Below are positions 31,181 to 33,847 of a DNA stretch of 33,847 nucleotides, in pieces. Every line of letters begins with the position of its first letter. Position 1 is the first letter of the stretch. A program made the position numbers and the translations under genes. Under the pieces are notes generated by a model. That model was not told the origin of the DNA. It was given only the letters and a program-made list of their open reading frames with translations, and did no database searches. Origin of the DNA: Oscillospiraceae bacterium (lineage in GTDB: Bacteria > Bacillota > Clostridia > Oscillospirales > Oscillospiraceae). The stretch covers positions 1 to 33,847 of the forward strand of contig JAFTVM010000102.1 in assembly GCA_017465745.1 (NCBI GenBank), in the 5' to 3' direction.

Positions 31181-32158
31181 TCAGGCGATGGGCTCGTAGT
31201 CGTCGGGGATGGTGACGCCCAGAGCCTCGCAGTTGGCAGCGTTGTACATCTTGGTGACCTCGGGAGCGAACTCCACGGGCATCTCGGAGATGTCTGCCTC
31301 GCCGGTGAGGATCTTCACTGCCATTTCGCCGGTGGTGTAGCCCAGGTCGTAGTAGCTGATGGACAGGGTAGCCACGCCGCAGCCGGAGCAGATGCCGGAT
31401 TCACCAGCCACAACAGGAATGCCGGCGGCCAGAACCACGTTGGCGATGGACTCGGTGTAGGTGGCGCAGGTATTGTCGGTGGGGATGTAGATGACGTCGG
31501 AGCCGTCGCAGGCGGTCTGGGTCACGGATGCCAGGTCATTGGCGTCGGAGAAACCAAACTGTTCGCAGGTGTAGCCCATCTCGGTCAGGTAGCCTTCGAC
31601 AACATTGACCTGGTAGACGGAGTTGGGCTCGGCGGAGCAGTACAGCAGGCCGACGTTCTTGGCGTCGGGGAACAGCTCCTGGATCATGGCAGCCTGCTGG
31701 TCCAGAGGAGCCAGGTCGGAGGTGCCGGAGATATTGCCGCCCACAGTACCGGTCCAGTCAGCGATGTTCAGCGCAGTGGCATAATCGGTGACGGAGGTGC
31801 CCAGGATGGGGATGTCAGCAGTTGCGGAAGCAGCAGCCTGCAGAGGAGGGGTGGCGTTGGCCAGGATCAGGTCAACGTTCTCGGCCACGAAGCCGTCCAT
31901 GATGGTGCCGCAGTTGGGGAATTCGCCGCCGGCGTCCTGATACTTGAAGTCCACCTTGTCTTCGCCCAGAGCAGCGACGACAGCGTCCTTGAAGCCCTGG
32001 GTGGCGGAATCAAGGGCGGGGTGGGTCTGGATCTGGCAGATGCCGATGGTGTAGGTATCGCCGCCGGCTTCGGTAGTGTTCTCACCGGAAGCTTCGCCGC
32101 AGGCGGCCAGAGAAGCCAGCATCAGAACAGCCAGTGCGATGGCAATGATTTTTTTCAT
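31181..32158 (-). CDS. ABC substrate-binding lipoprotein, PF04392-like (copy 2, stand-alone)
   Basis: ATG 32158, with AAAGGAGAG upstream, gives 325 residues. Signal MKKIIAIALAVLMLA ends in LAAC (Cys20), followed by a Glu/Gly/Thr-rich linker. The fold matches copy 1: IGICQIQTHPALDSATQGF, DLILANATPPLQ, NVGLLYCSAEPNSVYQ, DVIYIPTDN. The gene has its own promoter and terminator and no permease or ATPase of its own. It probably loads the transporter encoded at 26683-28429, widening its substrate range or affinity. Confidence 0.9.
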   Translation of the reverse strand: MKKIIAIALAVLMLASLAACGEASGENTTEAGGDTYTIGICQIQTHPALDSATQGFKDAVVAALGEDKVDFKYQDAGGEFPNCGTIMDGFVAENVDLILANATPPLQAAASATADIPILGTSVTDYATALNIADWTGTVGGNISGTSDLAPLDQQAAMIQELFPDAKNVGLLYCSAEPNSVYQVNVVEGYLTEMGYTCEQFGFSDANDLASVTQTACDGSDVIYIPTDNTCATYTESIANVVLAAGIPVVAGESGICSGCGVATLSISYYDLGYTTGEMAVKILTGEADISEMPVEFAPEVTKMYNAANCEALGVTIPDDYEPIA

Positions 32159-32222
32159 TTTGATTCTCTCCTTTGTTTTTGTCCCAAAGATGTTTGTTCG
32201 CTGTCGCGGGACACTTTTGGAT

Positions 32223-32251
32223 AATATACCATTTATACCTGCAAAATGCAA
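32223..32251 (-). promoter_or_regulatory. Promoter of stand-alone binding-protein gene
   Basis: TTGCAT (32246-32251), 17-bp spacer, TATATT (32223-32228) on the minus strand. The short leader contains TGTCCC and GGGACA about 24 bases apart, which can form a hairpin just before the ribosome binding site. Confidence 0.7.
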
Positions 32252-32298
32252 TGGATAAAATCACATATTTTTCAATATATACAGGACTTTATTTATGG

Positions 32299-32330
32299 AA
32301 AACGCCCATTCCTTCCGGAACGGGCGTTTT
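32299..32330 (-). terminator. Terminator of the CcdA/TlpA-like pair
   Basis: AAAACGCCC (32299-32307) pairs with GGGCGTTTT (32322-32330); an A-C mismatch is followed by TTCC/GGAA and a four-base loop. On the minus strand it ends in TTTT about 20 bases after the thioredoxin stop codon. Confidence 0.85.
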
Positions 32331-32349
32331 AGGTCGAATGAATATTCAT

Positions 32350-32943
32350 TTATTCAAGAATCATATCGATTCCGGTCTGCAGCACCTCACCGCTGATGGC
32401 GCCGCTGGCATAGGCCACGCCGTAGCCCTGTGCATCGATGAAGTAGGTGGTGGGGATGGAATAGACCCCGTAGGCATAGGCCGCGCTCTGGTCAGTGTCG
32501 TAGAACACCGGGAAGGTGTAGCCCTGGGCCTCGATGAAGGCAGATGCCGTCTCCACGGTCTCCTGGCCGCCGTCGGTGAGATTCACCATCAGAAACTGCA
32601 CCTCCCCTTCCAGGGTCTTTGCCTTTTCGTCAAAATCCGGCATCTCCATTTTGCAGGGGCCGCACCAGCTGGCCCAGAAGTTCAGCACCACCGGGGTGCC
32701 CCGGAAGTCGGAAAGCCTGCAGGGGTTGCCATCCCGGTCGTAAACTGTGAAATCCGGGGCATATTGCTGCTCCGGCGTGGCAGCTCCCGGGGCCGTCCCG
32801 GCGGGAACCGTCACAGTCTCCCCCTGGGTAGCCAGCTGCTGGGCAGCCACTTCATCACCAAGGCCGTGGTAAAGGGCCGCCGCGCCGGCGATCAGAAGCC
32901 CCAGCGCAAGGACAAGGATCAATAAGGTTTTCTTCTGGTTCAT
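32350..32943 (-). CDS. TlpA/ResA-like membrane-anchored thiol-disulfide oxidoreductase
   Basis: A 197-residue protein. One N-terminal membrane anchor (LLILVLALGLLIAGAAALY) is followed by a spacer and a redoxin domain (~60-197). The active site is WCGPC with C94 and C97, and the cis-proline is P164 in YSIPTTYF. No lipobox. The domain faces the outside, where it would reduce disulfides using electrons passed through the CcdA-like membrane protein encoded just upstream in the same operon. The 46-bp gap between them holds a solo palindromic repeat. Confidence 0.9.
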   Translation of the reverse strand: MNQKKTLLILVLALGLLIAGAAALYHGLGDEVAAQQLATQGETVTVPAGTAPGAATPEQQYAPDFTVYDRDGNPCRLSDFRGTPVVLNFWASWCGPCKMEMPDFDEKAKTLEGEVQFLMVNLTDGGQETVETASAFIEAQGYTFPVFYDTDQSAAYAYGVYSIPTTYFIDAQGYGVAYASGAISGEVLQTGIDMILE

Positions 32944-32956
32944 AAAAACACCTCGT

Positions 32957-32984
32957 ATGGGTCGATGCGGGCATCGATCCCTGC
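32957..32984. repeat. Solo hairpin of the 102/103-bp repeat family
   Basis: GGGTCGATGC (32959-32968) can pair with GCATCGA-T-CCC (32971-32981), one bulge. The stretch matches the right arm of the copy at 6851-6952 almost base for base. It is lodged between the two genes of the redox operon, so its RNA hairpin would lie in the shared transcript. Confidence 0.65.
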
Positions 32985-32989
32985 AAAAG

Positions 32990-33649
32990 TTAACTTAACA
33001 ACCCGATCAGCCTGCTCATCACGCCCGTCGCCATCAGAATGCCGATGACGATCAGCAGGCCGCCGCTGATGAGATTGACAATGCGGTAATTTCTTTTAAT
33101 AAAATTAAACGCCGTCTTCAGCCGGTCAATGAGCACCGCGCTGATGATAAACGGCACGCCAAGGCCCAGGGAGTAGCTCAGCAGCATCCCCATGCCCTTC
33201 AGCGCCGTGCCCTGCTGGGAGGCCATCACCAGCGCCGAGCCCAGGAACGCCCCCACACAGGGCGTCCAGCCCACGGAGAAGACCACGCCGAAGAGTGCGG
33301 CGGAGCAGAAGCCCAGCTCCCGGCCGTCAAAATTCACGCCGCCCCGGAACAGGTTCAGCTTGAATACGCCCAGGAAATTCAGGCCGAAGAAAATGACGAT
33401 GAGGCCGGAGATGATGTTGACAGCGGTCTGATACCTGGTCAGAAAGCTGCCCAGGGTACCCGCCAGGGCGCCCATGGCCACGAACACCGCCGTAAAGCCC
33501 AGAACAAAGCCAAATGCGGTGGTAACTGTTTTGCGGGTACTGCGGACGCCGCCCCCGGCGAAATAGGAGATATAAATGGGCAGCATCGGCAGAAGACACG
33601 GAGAGATGAAGGTGATGATGCCCTCCAGGAAGGAAATAAAGTATTCCAT
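32990..33649 (-). CDS. CcdA/DsbD-like membrane electron carrier
   Basis: I choose ATG 33649, with AAAGGA upstream; the longer frame to 33799 would run through the promoter and a repeat. The 219-residue protein has six membrane segments and the two redox cysteines of the CcdA family: C18 in TFISPCLLPMLP and C131 in VGWTPCVGAFLG. It carries reducing equivalents from cytoplasmic thioredoxin to extracytoplasmic proteins such as the TlpA-like partner. No cytochrome c maturation genes are nearby, so the target may be another thiol protein. Confidence 0.9.
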   Translation of the reverse strand: MEYFISFLEGIITFISPCLLPMLPIYISYFAGGGVRSTRKTVTTAFGFVLGFTAVFVAMGALAGTLGSFLTRYQTAVNIISGLIVIFFGLNFLGVFKLNLFRGGVNFDGRELGFCSAALFGVVFSVGWTPCVGAFLGSALVMASQQGTALKGMGMLLSYSLGLGVPFIISAVLIDRLKTAFNFIKRNYRIVNLISGGLLIVIGILMATGVMSRLIGLLS

Positions 33650-33671
33650 AGGTCGGTTCCTTTCGTTTGCG

Positions 33672-33699
33672 TTTGTATATAGTATACCCGAAGTGTCAA
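33672..33699 (-). promoter_or_regulatory. Promoter of CcdA-like gene with GTATAC-type palindrome
   Basis: TTGACA (33694-33699), 16-bp spacer and TACAAA (33672-33677) on the minus strand. The near-palindrome GTATATAGTATAC (33675-33687) overlaps the -10 and differs at one base from the transketolase palindrome at 10912-10924. Confidence 0.5.
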
Positions 33700-33703
33700 T
33701 GGA

Positions 33704-33719
33704 ATTCAAATTGTAGTTT
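33704..33719. repeat. 16-bp word shared with 22420-22435
   Basis: ATTCAAATTGTAGTTT is the exact reverse complement of the word at 22420-22435. It lies between the CcdA-like promoter and the 103-bp repeat. Confidence 0.5.
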
Positions 33720-33744
33720 GTCGTTCCGATATGGTACACCAATG

Positions 33745-33847
33745 TAGGGGACGGGTTCCCCGTCCCGTGAACCTTCCGATTACGAATTCGCCGATACAAA
33801 TGTCAATTCGCCAGGTTTTACCGCCGGGACGGGTGACCCGTCCCCTA
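33745..33847. repeat. 103-bp palindromic repeat element (MITE-like), copy 2
   Basis: It begins TAGGGG and ends CCCCTA at the last base of the window. The 23-bp arms are inverted repeats matching at 21 positions (ACGGGTTCCCCGTCCCG on the left, CGGGACGGGTGACCCGT on the right), and each arm folds on itself. Its middle resembles that of copy 1 (CG-ATT-GC... then CAAT... then GGTTTT). Whether it extends past the window cannot be seen, but the ends match those of copy 1. Confidence 0.7.

Noticed and set aside
33650-33799. N-terminal extension of the CcdA-like protein up to 33799
   Set aside because: It would translate the promoter, the 16-bp repeat and part of the 103-bp element; ATG 33649 has an AAAGGA site and a normal CcdA N-terminus.
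1-33847. CRISPR arrays, rRNA genes, complete tRNA genes or a replication origin
   Set aside because: No regularly spaced direct repeats with unique spacers, no complete tRNA cloverleaf and no DnaA-box clusters were seen; only the tRNA-Val 3' fragment is present.

Overview
The window looks like a chromosomal segment of a gut-type Clostridia species, most plausibly from the Oscillospiraceae/Ruminococcaceae side. The basis is GC-rich coding with C/G-ending codons, AGGAGG-type ribosome binding sites, split transketolase subunits, AgcS alanine/glycine symporters, short lipoprotein signal peptides ending LAAC, and many TTGACA/TATAAT-like promoters. I cannot fix genus or species from sequence alone.

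Region 1 (1-1583) is the end of an integrated mobile element. It holds a J-domain ORF whose 5' end lies in a cluster of 18-bp repeats, a small Cys-containing protein, and an excisionase-type HTH protein overlapping it. These are followed by a strong hairpin, two sets of short direct repeats resembling integrase arm sites, and the 3' part of a tRNA-Val (anticodon loop to CCA) with a terminator. No integrase lies between the excisionase gene and the tRNA fragment.

Region 2 (1650-4460) carries pcp and then a lower-GC accessory patch. The patch has an unlisted Cys-rich small ORF, an XRE regulator behind two identical TGACA-N9-TGTCA palindromes, a 45-residue ORF, and an MFS efflux gene. The MFS gene is preceded by its own promoter, a 34-codon leader ORF and an RNA that can fold in two mutually exclusive ways, one of which buries the MFS ribosome binding site. 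This looks like erm-style translational attenuation and is the most interesting system in the window.

Region 3 (4500-12300) is core-like: metY, rlmB, a 666-residue P-type-ATPase-like membrane protein lacking the phosphorylated aspartate and hinge motifs, the two transketolase halves, and an AI-2E family permease.

Region 4 (12350-16870) is a minus-strand sugar operon. A lipoprotein binding protein is followed by two CUT1 permeases and a NahK-like N-acetylhexosamine 1-kinase, behind a structured leader. No cognate ATPase or phosphorylase is present.

Region 5 (16980-24700) holds a YhaN/YhaO-like (SbcC/SbcD-like) ATPase-nuclease pair. Divergent from it run a HAD phosphatase, a radical SAM/SPASM protein and a eukaryotic-type glycogen branching enzyme. 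The branching enzyme ends at a TAG followed by 25 more coding-like codons.

Region 6 (24700-33847) is a transporter island. Two close AgcS paralogues bracket a PF04392-type ABC importer (lipoprotein, permease, ATPase), and a second stand-alone lipoprotein paralogue follows. A CcdA-like plus TlpA-like thiol-redox pair closes the window. Three kinds of dispersed palindromic repeat are present, including a 102/103-bp family seen twice in full and once as a solo hairpin.
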